From an uncultured Marvinbryantia sp. (lineage in GTDB: Bacteria > Bacillota > Clostridia > Lachnospirales > Lachnospiraceae), in assembly GCA_934373455.1 (NCBI GenBank), contig CAKRON010000026.1, positions 1-26,570 on the forward strand: a DNA stretch of 26,570 nt, in the 5' to 3' direction. Shown piece after piece: positions 1 to 8,002 of the stretch. The position numbers were made by a program, and so were the translations under genes. The notes under the pieces were generated by a model. It made no database searches. It had not been told where the DNA came from and saw only the letters and a list, made by a program, of their open reading frames with translations. The first letter of the stretch is position 1. Each line of letters starts with the position of its first letter.

Positions 1-2442
1 ATACATCGGTTCGTAACCACCTTCAATGACAAAGTTCTTACCTGCCTCTGTAAGTTTCAGGGAAATCTCCTGCTCGGTTAATCTGCCATTAATCTCATCC
101 ATTATCAGATCAATGATATGACCGATATTGTCTTTTGTCAATGGCTTGAACATAATGATCTCATCCAGTCGGTTCAAAAACTCTGGTCTGAAATGTGCAC
201 GCAGATCATTCATAACCATCTTTTCTGCATCCTCTGAGATCTCACCCTGATCATTGATACCTTCCAGCAGATACTGGGATCCGATATTCGATGTCATGAT
301 CAAAATCGTATTCTTAAAATCTACGGTACGTCCCTGAGAATCTGTGATACGTCCGTCATCCAGTACCTGAAGCAGTACATTAAATACGTCTGGATGCGCT
401 TTCTCAATCTCATCAAATAATACAACGGAATATGGTTTTCTGCGGACTGCCTCTGTCAGCTGACCACCTTCTTCGTAACCAACATATCCTGGAGGCGCTC
501 CGATCAGTCTGGATACGGAGTATTTCTCCATATATTCACTCATATCAATACGAACCATATTCTGCTCATCATCGAACAGGCTCTGCGCCAGGGCTTTTGC
601 CAGTTCTGTCTTACCTACACCGGTTGGTCCCATAAACAGGAAAGAACCAATTGGTTTACCAGGATCTTTGATACCGGCTTTGGATCTGAGGATCGCATCG
701 GTCACTTTCTGTACACCGTCATCCTGTCCAACCACTCTCTTATGAAGCTCTTTATCCAGATTCAGTATCTTACTTCGCTCACTCTCTGTAAGTTTGGATA
801 CCGGAATACCGGTCCATCTGGAAATGATACGACTGATTTCTTCTTCTGTCACACTCTCATGTACCAGAGAAAGATCTTTGTTTTTCACATTTTCTTCTTC
901 AATCTTCAACTGCTGCTGCAATTTTGGAAGTTCACCATACTGCAGTTCTGCTGCCTTATTCAGATCATAGTTACGTTTTGCAAGTTCGATATCCTTGTTC
1001 ATCTGCTCAATCTGTTCACGCAGCTTTGACAGATTCTCTACCGAATTCTTCTCATTATCCCATTTTGCCTTCATATTAGCAAATTCTGATTTCAATTCTG
1101 CCAGTTCCTTCTGCAGTGCTTCCAGACGATCTGCGCTGAGACGGTCTGTTTCTTTCTTTAATGCAGCTTCTTCAATCTCCATCTGCATGATCTTACGTGA
1201 CAGCTCATCCAGCTCTGTCGGCATGGAATCCAACTCCGTCTTGATCAAAGCACATGCTTCATCTACCAGGTCAATTGCCTTATCCGGAAGAAAACGATCC
1301 GAAATATAACGGTGCGACAACGTAGCTGCTGCAACCAGCGCACTGTCTGTAATCTTTACGCCATGATATACCTCATAACGATCTTTCAGTCCACGCAGAA
1401 TAGAAATGGTATCTTCCACGGTTGGTTCATCCACCATAACTGGTTGGAAACGACGCTCCAGTGCAGGATCTTTCTCGATGTACTTTCTGTATTCATCCAA
1501 AGTAGTAGCACCAATACAGTGAAGTTCACCACGTGCCAGCATAGGCTTCAACATATTACCGGCATCCATGGCACCGTCTGTTTTACCTGCACCTACAATC
1601 AAATGCAGCTCATCAATAAACAGGATGATCTCTCCGTCACTGTTCTTCACATCTTCCAGCACTGCTTTCAGACGTTCCTCAAATTCACCACGATACTTGG
1701 CACCTGCTACCAGTGCACCCATATCCAGTGAAAAAATCTTCTTATTCTTCAATCCTTCCGGCACATCTCCACGCACAATACGCTGTGCCAGACCTTCTAC
1801 CACTGCAGTCTTACCTACACCTGGTTCACCGATCAGTACGGGATTATTCTTCGTCTTTCTGGAAAGAATACGTACTACATTACGAATCTCTGCATCACGA
1901 CCAATGACCGGATCCATCTTCTGCTGACGCGCTTTCTCCACCAGTTCCTGACCATACTTACTCAGTGTATCGTAAGTAGCCTCCGGATTATCTGATGTAA
2001 CACGCTGATTACCTCTCACAGTAGAAAGTGCCTGCAAAAACCGCTCGCTGGTAATTCCATATTCACGGAATAATTCTTTCACCGTTCTGCTCGGATGATG
2101 AATCATAGCAAGAAACAGATGCTCCACCGATACGTATTCATCGCCCATGTTCTTCGCTTCGTCTTCTGCTGTAATCAGTACTGTATTCAGGTCGTTGCCA
2201 ATATATGGCTTGCCGCCGGATACTTTTGTTCTTTTCTCTATGGCAGATTCAATACTGTTCGCAAAATACTGCGGCTGTATCTCCATCTTCTCTATCAGTT
2301 TCTTAATCAGGCTGTCTTCCTGATTCATCAGTGCATACAGCAGATGCTCCTGCTCTACTTCCTGATTACCAAATTCATATGCGATCTTCTCCAAATCATT
2401 CACAGCCTGTAATGATTTCTGAGTAAATTTATTAATATTCAT
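1..2442 (-). CDS. clpB: ATP-dependent chaperone ClpB, C-terminus cut off by window edge
   Basis: ClpB is the cytosolic Hsp100 disaggregase that threads aggregated proteins through a hexameric AAA+ ring, working with DnaK. The frame stays open from an ATG at 2442 to base 1, about 814 codons, so roughly the last 45 residues of a ~860-residue family member are missing. The N-terminal Clp-N repeat domain comes first, then the first Walker A (GEPGVGKT, about residue 205), a charged coiled-coil middle domain (about residues 410-530), and the second Walker A (GPTGVGKT, about residue 600). The middle domain separates ClpB from ClpA and ClpX, and the large Clp-N plus M-domain layout favours ClpB over ClpC. 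The start is fixed by AGGAGG seven bases upstream. The gene has its own promoter after the terminator of the lar operon. No CIRCE element or CtsR heptad repeat is visible upstream. Confidence 0.96.
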   Translation of the reverse strand, partial: MNINKFTQKSLQAVNDLEKIAYEFGNQEVEQEHLLYALMNQEDSLIKKLIEKMEIQPQYFANSIESAIEKRTKVSGGKPYIGNDLNTVLITAEDEAKNMGDEYVSVEHLFLAMIHHPSRTVKELFREYGITSERFLQALSTVRGNQRVTSDNPEATYDTLSKYGQELVEKARQQKMDPVIGRDAEIRNVVRILSRKTKNNPVLIGEPGVGKTAVVEGLAQRIVRGDVPEGLKNKKIFSLDMGALVAGAKYRGEFEERLKAVLEDVKNSDGEIILFIDELHLIVGAGKTDGAMDAGNMLKPMLARGELHCIGATTLDEYRKYIEKDPALERRFQPVMVDEPTVEDTISILRGLKDRYEVYHGVKITDSALVAAATLSHRYISDRFLPDKAIDLVDEACALIKTELDSMPTELDELSRKIMQMEIEEAALKKETDRLSADRLEALQKELAELKSEFANMKAKWDNEKNSVENLSKLREQIEQMNKDIELAKRNYDLNKAAELQYGELPKLQQQLKIEEENVKNKDLSLVHESVTEEEISRIISRWTGIPVSKLTESERSKILNLDKELHKRVVGQDDGVQKVTDAILRSKAGIKDPGKPIGSFLFMGPTGVGKTELAKALAQSLFDDEQNMVRIDMSEYMEKYSVSRLIGAPPGYVGYEEGGQLTEAVRRKPYSVVLFDEIEKAHPDVFNVLLQVLDDGRITDSQGRTVDFKNTILIMTSNIGSQYLLEGINDQGEISEDAEKMVMNDLRAHFRPEFLNRLDEIIMFKPLTKDNIGHIIDLIMDEINGRLTEQEISLKLTEAGKNFVIEGGYEPMY

Positions 2443-2472
2443 ATCTGTCACCTCCTGTAGTAGGAATCTATA

Positions 2473-2495
2473 AACAAATACTCGTTTCATTTGTT
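2473..2495. promoter_or_regulatory. Inverted repeat at the clpB start region (possible operator)
   Basis: AACAAAT and ATTTGTT form perfect 7-bp arms around a 9-bp spacer. On the minus strand the repeat lies immediately downstream of the predicted clpB -10 box, covering the expected +1 region, where a repressor would act. The arm length and N9 spacing recall the geometry of CIRCE (9-N9-9), but the sequence is not TTAGCACTC/GAGTGCTAA. The arms are AT-rich, so chance cannot be excluded. Confidence 0.35.
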
Positions 2496-2503
2496 CTATA
2501 ACT

Positions 2504-2531
2504 ACTATAACACTAAATTTTAAAAAAGCAA
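2504..2531 (-). promoter_or_regulatory. Candidate sigma-A promoter of clpB
   Basis: Read on the minus strand: TTGCTT (-35, 2526-2531), 16-bp spacer, TATAGT (-10, 2504-2509). The -35 box lies inside the distal arm of the upstream terminator hairpin. The predicted transcript start near 2497 gives a leader of about 55 bases. Confidence 0.45.
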
Positions 2532-2566
2532 GCACTTTTTTTATTTTTTTCAAAAAGTACCTGCTT
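2522..2566 (-). terminator. Rho-independent terminator of the nfo-larB-larC-HD operon
   Basis: On the minus strand, 15-base arms (2552-2566 and 2526-2540) pair at 13 of 15 positions, and the two mismatches become G-U pairs in RNA. The arms enclose an A-rich loop and are followed by a run of six T (2522-2527). It lies 31 bases after the stop codon of the HD-domain gene. Confidence 0.7.
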
Positions 2567-2597
2567 TATTCTGATTTTCATATTTTCGAACTAACTC

Positions 2598-3044
2598 TTA
2601 CATTAATTCTTCCAGCAGACAAAAAGCTTTTTCATATTTTGCCCTTCTTTTTAAGTCTTTTTCTGTCGGCTTTTGAATTCTGGACATATCCATATTATGC
2701 ATAAGATCCGCTCTCTTCACTGCGGCTGCCATCGTATTCGTCGCAACTCTGCGGATATAATCCAGATATGCTTCTTCATCGCCATCTTCATGTGTTAACA
2801 TGACAACAGCATCCACAATCCTCTCCGGAAAACCTTCTTTTTTCAAATCATTTGCAGTCATATCACTGTCTTCCAGTGTGTCATGCAAAACTGCAACAAT
2901 TTTCAGTTCCATTGTATCTACCTGCGAAGCAACATATAATGGATGTTCAATATAGGGATTCCCCCCTTTATCCAATTGTCCCTTATGTGCTTCCTGTGCG
3001 ATTATCACTGCCTTTTTATATAAGTTCTCCAGATTCTCCATCAT
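2598..3044 (-). CDS. Small HD-domain hydrolase (SpoT/MESH1-like HD_4 family)
   Basis: A 148-residue single-domain protein resembling the hydrolase half of RelA/SpoT enzymes. The metal-site signature of the HD superfamily is visible: H20, H34 in YIEHP, H54-D55, the following E58-D59 (HDxxED), and a late D113/N117 motif (KRADxxHN) close to KLADRLHN of SpoT. There is no synthetase or TGS/ACT domain. Family knowledge points to metal-dependent phosphohydrolase or pyrophosphohydrolase activity, possibly on (p)ppGpp; the substrate is not shown by the sequence. Its first 29 bases overlap the end of larC, so translation is probably coupled; the upstream GGGAG is weak and distant. It is the last gene of the operon. 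Start alternatives are ATG at 3044 or the adjacent ATG at 3041. Confidence 0.85.
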   Translation of the reverse strand: MMENLENLYKKAVIIAQEAHKGQLDKGGNPYIEHPLYVASQVDTMELKIVAVLHDTLEDSDMTANDLKKEGFPERIVDAVVMLTHEDGDEEAYLDYIRRVATNTMAAAVKRADLMHNMDMSRIQKPTEKDLKRRAKYEKAFCLLEELM

Positions 3045-4350
3045 TTTTTAAGATCTCCCATAACGGTTTCCCCGCTTCAACAGCTAATTTTCTTGCACTT
3101 TCATATTCCGGATAGTCCCGGTATCCATTATTAAGTTTTACTCTTTTTACCTGAAGTTCCCCATAGGATGTCTGTACGGTCTTTTGTTCTCTCTTTAAAA
3201 TGGTTCTCTGATCCAAATGTCTGCGAATGCCAATGGTGGTTGTATGAAGAAACATCAATTCTTCCATCTTATCTGCATCCTCCGGTTTTGCCAAAACTGT
3301 CAGACACCATGCAGGACGGTTTTTCTTCATATAAACAGGTGTATAGTATACATCCCGTGCCCCATTTTCCATCAGAATATTCATGGCTGCACCCAGCATT
3401 TCTCCGGTGCAGTCATCCAGATTACATTCCAGAACCATGATTTCATCCTGTTCTGTATAACCATCTGTCTCCGTCACTTCATATCCACAGGTTACTTTCA
3501 GTAAATTCGGAATTTTCAGGATTTTCGTTCCTGCGCCCCATCCGATCTTTTCTACCTGCATTGTTGGCATCGTACCAAATGACTGGGCAATCTCTGAAAT
3601 AATCGCAGCTCCTGTCGGTGTCACAAGCTCTGTATCCACATCAATCTGTTTTACGATCACATCTGTCCCAGCAAAAATCTCACATACTGCCGGCACCGGC
3701 ACAGAAAGCATTCCATGCTGACACTGAATAAATCCATGTCCATCCTGCACAACTGAAGCACAGATTCGATCCGGTTTTATCATATGAAGCAGAATTGCGC
3801 ATCCCACAATATCGACAATAGAATCCACTGCTCCTACTTCATGGAATTGCACCTCTTCTATTTCTTTATGATGTACTTTCGCCTCTGCCTTAGCCACACG
3901 GGTAAATATTCGAAGTGACAGATCTTTCACTTCTTCATCCAGTTCACTTTCCAGAATCATTTTGCGGATATCTTTAAAACTTCTGTGAAAATGCCCGTGT
4001 GTATGTTCCTGTTCATGTTCATGACTGTGCATGTGGTCATGGCTGTGATCGTGTGCTTCGTGGCTGTGCATATGTTCATGATCATGTCCATGTTCATGGC
4101 TGTGCATGTGGTCGTGACTGTGATCATGTACTTCGTTCTGATTCGTCAGTATCACATTCACATGTGTTGCTGTAATTGCATTTCTCTGTGTTGTCTCAAA
4201 TGCGATCTGATATCCATCCAGATGAAGCTTTTCCAATTCTTTTAAAAATAATTCTTTATCAGCCCCAAGATCAATCAATGCCCCCAGAGTCATATCTCCA
4301 CTGATTCCGGAAGCGCAGTCAAAATACAATACTTTCTTTCTGTCCTTCAC
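3016..4350 (-). CDS. larC: LarC, nickel-pincer cofactor biosynthesis nickel insertion protein
   Basis: LarC is a CTP-dependent cyclometallase that inserts nickel into pyridinium-3,5-bisthiocarboxylic acid mononucleotide, the last step to the NPN cofactor of lactate racemase-type enzymes. The 444-residue protein opens with the typical YFDCASGISGDM motif and carries the family GAVDSIVDIVG region and a C-terminal LarC2 part. In L. plantarum this gene is split and joined by programmed frameshifting; here it is one uninterrupted frame. Residues 75-122 form a histidine-rich insert with 23 His in 48 residues, a plausible nickel-loading segment. Translation starts at GTG (4350), which overlaps the TGA of larB as GTGA, so coupling is likely. 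The 3' end overlaps the HD gene. Confidence 0.95.
   Translation of the reverse strand: MKDRKKVLYFDCASGISGDMTLGALIDLGADKELFLKELEKLHLDGYQIAFETTQRNAITATHVNVILTNQNEVHDHSHDHMHSHEHGHDHEHMHSHEAHDHSHDHMHSHEHEQEHTHGHFHRSFKDIRKMILESELDEEVKDLSLRIFTRVAKAEAKVHHKEIEEVQFHEVGAVDSIVDIVGCAILLHMIKPDRICASVVQDGHGFIQCQHGMLSVPVPAVCEIFAGTDVIVKQIDVDTELVTPTGAAIISEIAQSFGTMPTMQVEKIGWGAGTKILKIPNLLKVTCGYEVTETDGYTEQDEIMVLECNLDDCTGEMLGAAMNILMENGARDVYYTPVYMKKNRPAWCLTVLAKPEDADKMEELMFLHTTTIGIRRHLDQRTILKREQKTVQTSYGELQVKRVKLNNGYRDYPEYESARKLAVEAGKPLWEILKNDGESGELI
4021..4128. repeat. Imperfect duplication encoding the LarC His-rich segment
   Basis: Two 33-base units at 4021-4053 and 4096-4128 match at 29 of 33 positions and lie 75 bases (25 codons) apart. 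Each encodes the same 11-residue His-alternating peptide. The pattern suggests expansion by in-frame duplication inside larC, and the same bases create a spurious hydrophobic plus-strand reading frame. Confidence 0.8.
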
Positions 4351-5114
4351 TTATGTTCCTCCCGTTTTCCTGTCAGGCAGTTAATACTGTGAGCCATGTA
4401 ACCAGCTCCAAATCCATTATCAATATTTACTACACTGGTACCGCTGGCGCAACTGTTCAACATAGCTAATAAAGCCGTCATGCCACCCAGATTTGCTCCA
4501 TATCCCACAGATGTCGGTACTGCAATCACCGGCTTATCTGTCAGACCACCAATAACAGATGCAAGGGCACCTTCCATACCTGCAACTGCAACTATAACAC
4601 TGGCGCTTTCTATAATATCCAGCTTCGAAAATAATCTGTGGATTCCTGCAACTCCCACGTCATAGACTTCCATAACCTCATTTCCCAGAAATCTTGCCGT
4701 CAATGCTGCCTCTTTTGCCACCGGAAGATCGGAAGTTCCGGCACATGCCACCAGTATTTTTCCCCTATTCAATGGAAATTCCTCTGGCTGATACTTCATA
4801 ATCTGCGATAATTCCTCATACTCCAATTCCGGACACACTTCTTTTGCCGCTTCATATTTTTCCCTGCTGCATCTGGTTCCGAGAATATGCTTCTGTCCAT
4901 GTTCTCTCATGTTCTTTACAATTCCGCGAACCTGTTCTGCCGTTTTCCCTGCGCAATAGATTACTTCCGGAACACCGGTACGTGCCTCTCTGTCATAATC
5001 GATATTCGCATACGATAATTCTTCCGATACCGCCTCCTTTTTTAAAAGTTTCTCTGCTTCCTCTACTGTAATTTCATTCTTTTCAAGCCTTCGTAAAATG
5101 TCTGTGGTATTCAA
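4347..5114 (-). CDS. larB: LarB, pyridinium-3,5-biscarboxylic acid mononucleotide synthase
   Basis: LarB carboxylates and hydrolyses nicotinic acid adenine dinucleotide to make the biscarboxylated precursor that LarE then sulfurates and LarC metallates. The 255-residue length fits the family. The C-terminal half (about residues 118-245) is the PurE-like AIR-carboxylase fold with GTSDLPVAKEA, GVAGIHR and a glycine-rich VGYGANLGG loop. C222 in NSCASG matches the catalytic cysteine of the family. No ATG exists upstream in frame; the start is taken as TTG (5114), which gives the usual N-terminal TTDILRRLE beginning. The stop of nfo lies seven bases upstream and the ribosome binding site is weak (GAGTGAG), so translation probably depends on nfo. 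Its stop overlaps the larC start. Confidence 0.94.
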   Translation of the reverse strand: MNTTDILRRLEKNEITVEEAEKLLKKEAVSEELSYANIDYDREARTGVPEVIYCAGKTAEQVRGIVKNMREHGQKHILGTRCSREKYEAAKEVCPELEYEELSQIMKYQPEEFPLNRGKILVACAGTSDLPVAKEAALTARFLGNEVMEVYDVGVAGIHRLFSKLDIIESASVIVAVAGMEGALASVIGGLTDKPVIAVPTSVGYGANLGGMTALLAMLNSCASGTSVVNIDNGFGAGYMAHSINCLTGKREEHK

Positions 5115-5121
5115 CTTTGTC

Positions 5122-5955
5122 TCACTCGTTTCTTTCTAATTTTAACATCGCAATCTCGGCTACATAGCCTGCATCGTCATTTGGTGTTTCAAGAATAAAT
5201 GGCAGTTCTCTTAACATTGGATGATTGATAACTCTTACCAATGCTTCCAGTCCGATCTTTCCTTCTCCGATTTTCGCATGACGGTCTTTGTGACTTCCTT
5301 TATCATTCAAACTATCATTCAAATGGATCGCTTTCAGACGTTCCAGACCTATCACGCAATCAAATTCTTCCAGCACGCCATCCAGATTTTGAACAATATC
5401 ATACCCGCCATCCCAGACATGACAGGTATCCAGGCATACACCCATTTTTTCATTCAATTCTATTCTATCTAATATTGCACGTAATTCTTCAAAATTTCTC
5501 CCTACTTCGCTGCCTTTTCCTGACATAGTCTCCAACAGCACCGTTGTACTCTGCTGTGGAGTCAGTACCTCATTCAGCATATCCGCAATGTAACCAATTC
5601 CGACTTCCACTCCCTGCTTCACATGGCTGCCCGGATGGAAGTTATAATAATTTCCCGGTGTATATTCCATTCGCTTCAGATCATCTGCAAAAGTGTTCTT
5701 TGCAAATTCCCGAAGTCCCGGATCTGCGGAACATGGATTCAAGGTATAAGGCGCATGGGCCACCAGCTTTTGAAGGTTCTGTTCTTCGGCAAACTTTAAA
5801 AATGCCGCCACATCAGCCGGATCAATTTCTTTCGCTTTCCCGCCTCTTGGATTTCTCGTAAAAAAAGCAAAGGTATTTGCTCCCAGCTTCACAGCCATCT
5901 TACCCATTTCCTCATATCCCTTTGACGATGATAAATGATTTCCTATTTTAAACAT
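5122..5955 (-). CDS. nfo: Deoxyribonuclease IV (AP endonuclease IV)
   Basis: This 277-residue enzyme cleaves DNA 5' to abasic sites in base excision repair. It is a TIM barrel with a three-zinc centre, and all nine expected ligands are present by motif: H67 (AHAPY), H107 (FHPGS), E142 (LETMSG), D176 and H179 (LDTCH), H211 (HLNDS), D224 and H226 (KDRHAKIG), E256 (LETP). The ATG at 5955 follows GAGGAG at a good distance. It is the first gene of the operon that continues into larB, larC and the HD hydrolase, an association with no obvious biochemical link. It reads divergently from the DUF362 gene. Confidence 0.97.
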   Translation of the reverse strand: MFKIGNHLSSSKGYEEMGKMAVKLGANTFAFFTRNPRGGKAKEIDPADVAAFLKFAEEQNLQKLVAHAPYTLNPCSADPGLREFAKNTFADDLKRMEYTPGNYYNFHPGSHVKQGVEVGIGYIADMLNEVLTPQQSTTVLLETMSGKGSEVGRNFEELRAILDRIELNEKMGVCLDTCHVWDGGYDIVQNLDGVLEEFDCVIGLERLKAIHLNDSLNDKGSHKDRHAKIGEGKIGLEALVRVINHPMLRELPFILETPNDDAGYVAEIAMLKLERNE

Positions 5956-5963
5956 TTTTACTC

Positions 5964-5995
5964 CTCGTACTCTCAGACTACTCGTACTCAGTATA
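5964..5995 (-). promoter_or_regulatory. Candidate promoter and direct repeats of the nfo-lar operon
   Basis: On the minus strand an extended -10 (TGC then TATACT, 5990-5995) lies about 35 bases upstream of the nfo ATG; no good -35 box is present, as expected for extended -10 promoters. Just downstream, the 9-mer CTCGTACTC (plus strand) occurs twice, at 5964-5972 and 5981-5989, with a 17-base period, spanning the expected transcription start. The leader is too short for a riboswitch. Confidence 0.4.
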
Positions 5996-6050
5996 GCATG
6001 GGTATATCTCTACTTCCAGTTTTTCTTTATTGAATCTTTCAATTTTCATT

Positions 6051-6079
6051 TTGACACTCCAATATAATCTGTTTATAAT
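6051..6079 (+). promoter_or_regulatory. Perfect consensus sigma-A promoter of the DUF362 gene
   Basis: TTGACA (6051-6056), 17-bp spacer, TATAAT (6074-6079). An AAGGAGG ribosome binding site (6102-6108) follows, seven bases before the ATG. This suggests strong constitutive expression. Confidence 0.85.
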
Positions 6080-6115
6080 AAATAACGTATTAAATTATAA
6101 AAAGGAGGGTACTTC

Positions 6116-7243
6116 ATGGAAGCATCTAAAGTATATTTTACAAATCTTCGTACCGGCACAAACACAAATCTTCAGCAGAAGCTCACCAAACTGGTAAAAA
6201 AAGCCGGTATCGCCAATATAGACTTTGAAAACAAATACGTTGCTATCAAAATACATTTCGGCGAACCTGGAAACCTGGCTTTCCTGCGTCCAAACTATGC
6301 AAGAACCATTGTAGATATCGTAAAGGAGCTGGGCGGAAAACCTTATCTTACAGATTGTAATACCTTATATGTAGGTGGCCGTAAAAATGCCCTTGACCAT
6401 ATTGAAAGCGCATACCTGAACGGATTTACCCCGTATACTACAGGATGTCATATTCTGATCGGTGACGGATTAAAGGGAACCGATGATGTTCTTGTTCCTG
6501 TTGAAGGCGGTGAATATGTCAAAGAAGCTAAGATCGGACGTGCTATTATGGACGCCGACGTATTTTTGACACTGACACATTTTAAGGGACATGAAGCCAC
6601 CGGCTTTGGAGGTACCTTAAAGAATATTGGTATGGGCTGCGGTTCTCGTGCAGGAAAAATGGAAATGCACAGTGCCGGAAAACCCCACGTTGATCAGGAT
6701 CTCTGTATCGGATGCGGCGCATGTACCAGAATCTGTGCCCACAGTGCTGCTGTCGTTACTGATAAGAAGGCTTCTATCAACCACGACAAATGCGTAGGAT
6801 GCGGACGTTGTATCGGTGTCTGTCCAAAAGATGCTGTTCTGGCGGCAAGTGATGAGGCAAACGATATCCTGAACTGTAAAATTGCCGAATACTCCAAAGC
6901 CACTATCAATGGCCGTCCTGCTTTTCATATCAGTCTGGTTATAGATATTTCTCCAAACTGTGACTGCCATGCGGAAAATGATCTTCCAATTGTTCCTGAT
7001 GTTGGAATGTTCGCATCTTTTGATCCGGTTGCCCTGGATAAAGCCTGTGCAGATGCTGTAAACGCTCAGCCTGTCATCCACGGAAGCGTTCTGGACGAAC
7101 ACGTAAGAGAACATGAAGAAGAAAGTAAACATCATGACCATTTCCACATGAGCCATCCAGATACCAACTGGGAAAGCTGTATTGAACATGCAAAGAAAAT
7201 CGGTCTTGGTACAGATGAATACGAATTAATTGAAGTAAAATAA
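6116..7243 (+). CDS. DUF362 protein with two [4Fe-4S] ferredoxin motifs
   Basis: A 375-residue cytosolic iron-sulfur protein of the DUF362 family, common in anaerobes but without an established reaction. The N-terminal DUF362 core (about residues 40-185) contains KIHFGEPGN and a THFKGHEATGFGGTLKNIGMG block. An inserted bacterial ferredoxin domain carries two CxxCxxCxxxC sets: C197/C200/C203/C207 and C226/C229/C232/C236; only the second is followed by the usual proline. A PNCDCH motif (C282, C284) and a FDPVALDKA segment follow. The stretch from 329 to 347 contains seven histidines. There is no signal peptide. It is monocistronic, with a perfect promoter and a strong terminator. An electron-transfer or redox role is inferred; the partner is unknown. 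Confidence 0.9.
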   Translation: MEASKVYFTNLRTGTNTNLQQKLTKLVKKAGIANIDFENKYVAIKIHFGEPGNLAFLRPNYARTIVDIVKELGGKPYLTDCNTLYVGGRKNALDHIESAYLNGFTPYTTGCHILIGDGLKGTDDVLVPVEGGEYVKEAKIGRAIMDADVFLTLTHFKGHEATGFGGTLKNIGMGCGSRAGKMEMHSAGKPHVDQDLCIGCGACTRICAHSAAVVTDKKASINHDKCVGCGRCIGVCPKDAVLAASDEANDILNCKIAEYSKATINGRPAFHISLVIDISPNCDCHAENDLPIVPDVGMFASFDPVALDKACADAVNAQPVIHGSVLDEHVREHEEESKHHDHFHMSHPDTNWESCIEHAKKIGLGTDEYELIEVK

Positions 7244-7251
7244 AAATATGA

Positions 7252-7276
7252 GGGAGTGCAGTGTGCACTCCCTTTT
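7252..7276 (+). terminator. Terminator of the DUF362 gene, shared with convergent gntR
   Basis: Perfect 9-bp stem GGGAGTGCA/TGCACTCCC with a 3-base loop followed by TTTT. It lies between the convergent DUF362 and gntR genes. The minus-strand tail is poorer in T, so termination of the ispE-gntR transcript may be less efficient. Confidence 0.85.
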
Positions 7277-7290
7277 ATGTTCCCTTCTGG

Positions 7291-7962
7291 TTATCTTCCG
7301 TCTGAGATATTCCGTACAATTGCTTCCCGCTGGTTAATGATGTGTGTCTTCATAACCATACCGGCTTTCTCTTTATCTTTCTTCTTGATCGCTTTGCGAA
7401 TCGCATCATGCTCATCGATCAATAATTTATACATTCTTTTATCTTTCAGATATTCCATACGATAACGATACATCTGTTCCCGCAGATTCAAAAGCATCTG
7501 CTGAAGTCTTTTATTATTTGTTGCCGCATAAATAATCTCATGAAACTGCATATCTGCTTCTACACATCCAAGAAGGTCATCTCCATCTGCGCATCGTTTA
7601 AAATCATTGGCTGCCTGCTTCAAAGCCTTCAGCTGTTCATCCGTTGCACCGTCGCAGGCTTTCTTTACAGCCAGTTCTTCCAGTGCGCTGCGCACTTCCA
7701 GCACATCATTTAAATCCTGCACTGTGATGTCTGCAACAATTGCCCCTCTTCTTGGGATCATAATCACAAGACCTTCCAGTTCCAGTTTTCTAAGTGCTTC
7801 ACGAACCGGGGTTCTGCTGACTCCAAGCTTCTGTGCCAGCTGGATCTCCATCAAACGTTCTCCCGGCTTCAATTCTCCTTTAAGGATAGCGTTGCGAAGT
7901 GTCTGAAATACCACATCTCTCAAAGGAAGATATTCATTCATGTCTACCTGAAAATTATCCAT
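7291..7962 (-). CDS. GntR-family transcriptional regulator, FCD (FadR) subfamily
   Basis: A 223-residue DNA-binding regulator. Residues 12-78 form the GntR winged helix, with the typical LKPGERL, LGVSRTPVREAL and GLVIMIPRRGA elements. The C-terminal all-helical FCD domain retains the metal/ligand residues D137, H141, H185 and H207. The frame can be extended to 7986, but GGAGG seven bases before the ATG at 7962 fixes this start. It lies 40 bases downstream of ispE in the same orientation and is probably co-transcribed. Ligand and targets cannot be read from the sequence; FCD regulators usually sense small carboxylates. No obvious palindromic operator was found at the ispE promoter. Confidence 0.93.
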   Translation of the reverse strand: MDNFQVDMNEYLPLRDVVFQTLRNAILKGELKPGERLMEIQLAQKLGVSRTPVREALRKLELEGLVIMIPRRGAIVADITVQDLNDVLEVRSALEELAVKKACDGATDEQLKALKQAANDFKRCADGDDLLGCVEADMQFHEIIYAATNNKRLQQMLLNLREQMYRYRMEYLKDKRMYKLLIDEHDAIRKAIKKKDKEKAGMVMKTHIINQREAIVRNISDGR

Positions 7963-8002
7963 CTTTTTTCCTCCGTATTCTACCAATATCTCTGTCTGTT
8001 AT

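Noticed and set aside
2443..2597. CIRCE or CtsR operator before clpB
   Set aside because: Neither TTAGCACTC-N9-GAGTGCTAA nor the tandem GTCAAA heptads are present.
3985..4245. Plus-strand frame with a very hydrophobic, Met/Val/Phe-rich product that looks like a membrane protein
   Set aside because: It is the antisense of the LarC histidine repeats; CAT/CAC codons read backwards give Met and Val. There is no ribosome binding site and larC is clearly the real gene.
5956..6115. Nickel or NAD riboswitch in the nfo-DUF362 intergenic region
   Set aside because: Leaders on both sides are about 30 bases long, too short for a riboswitch aptamer and expression platform.
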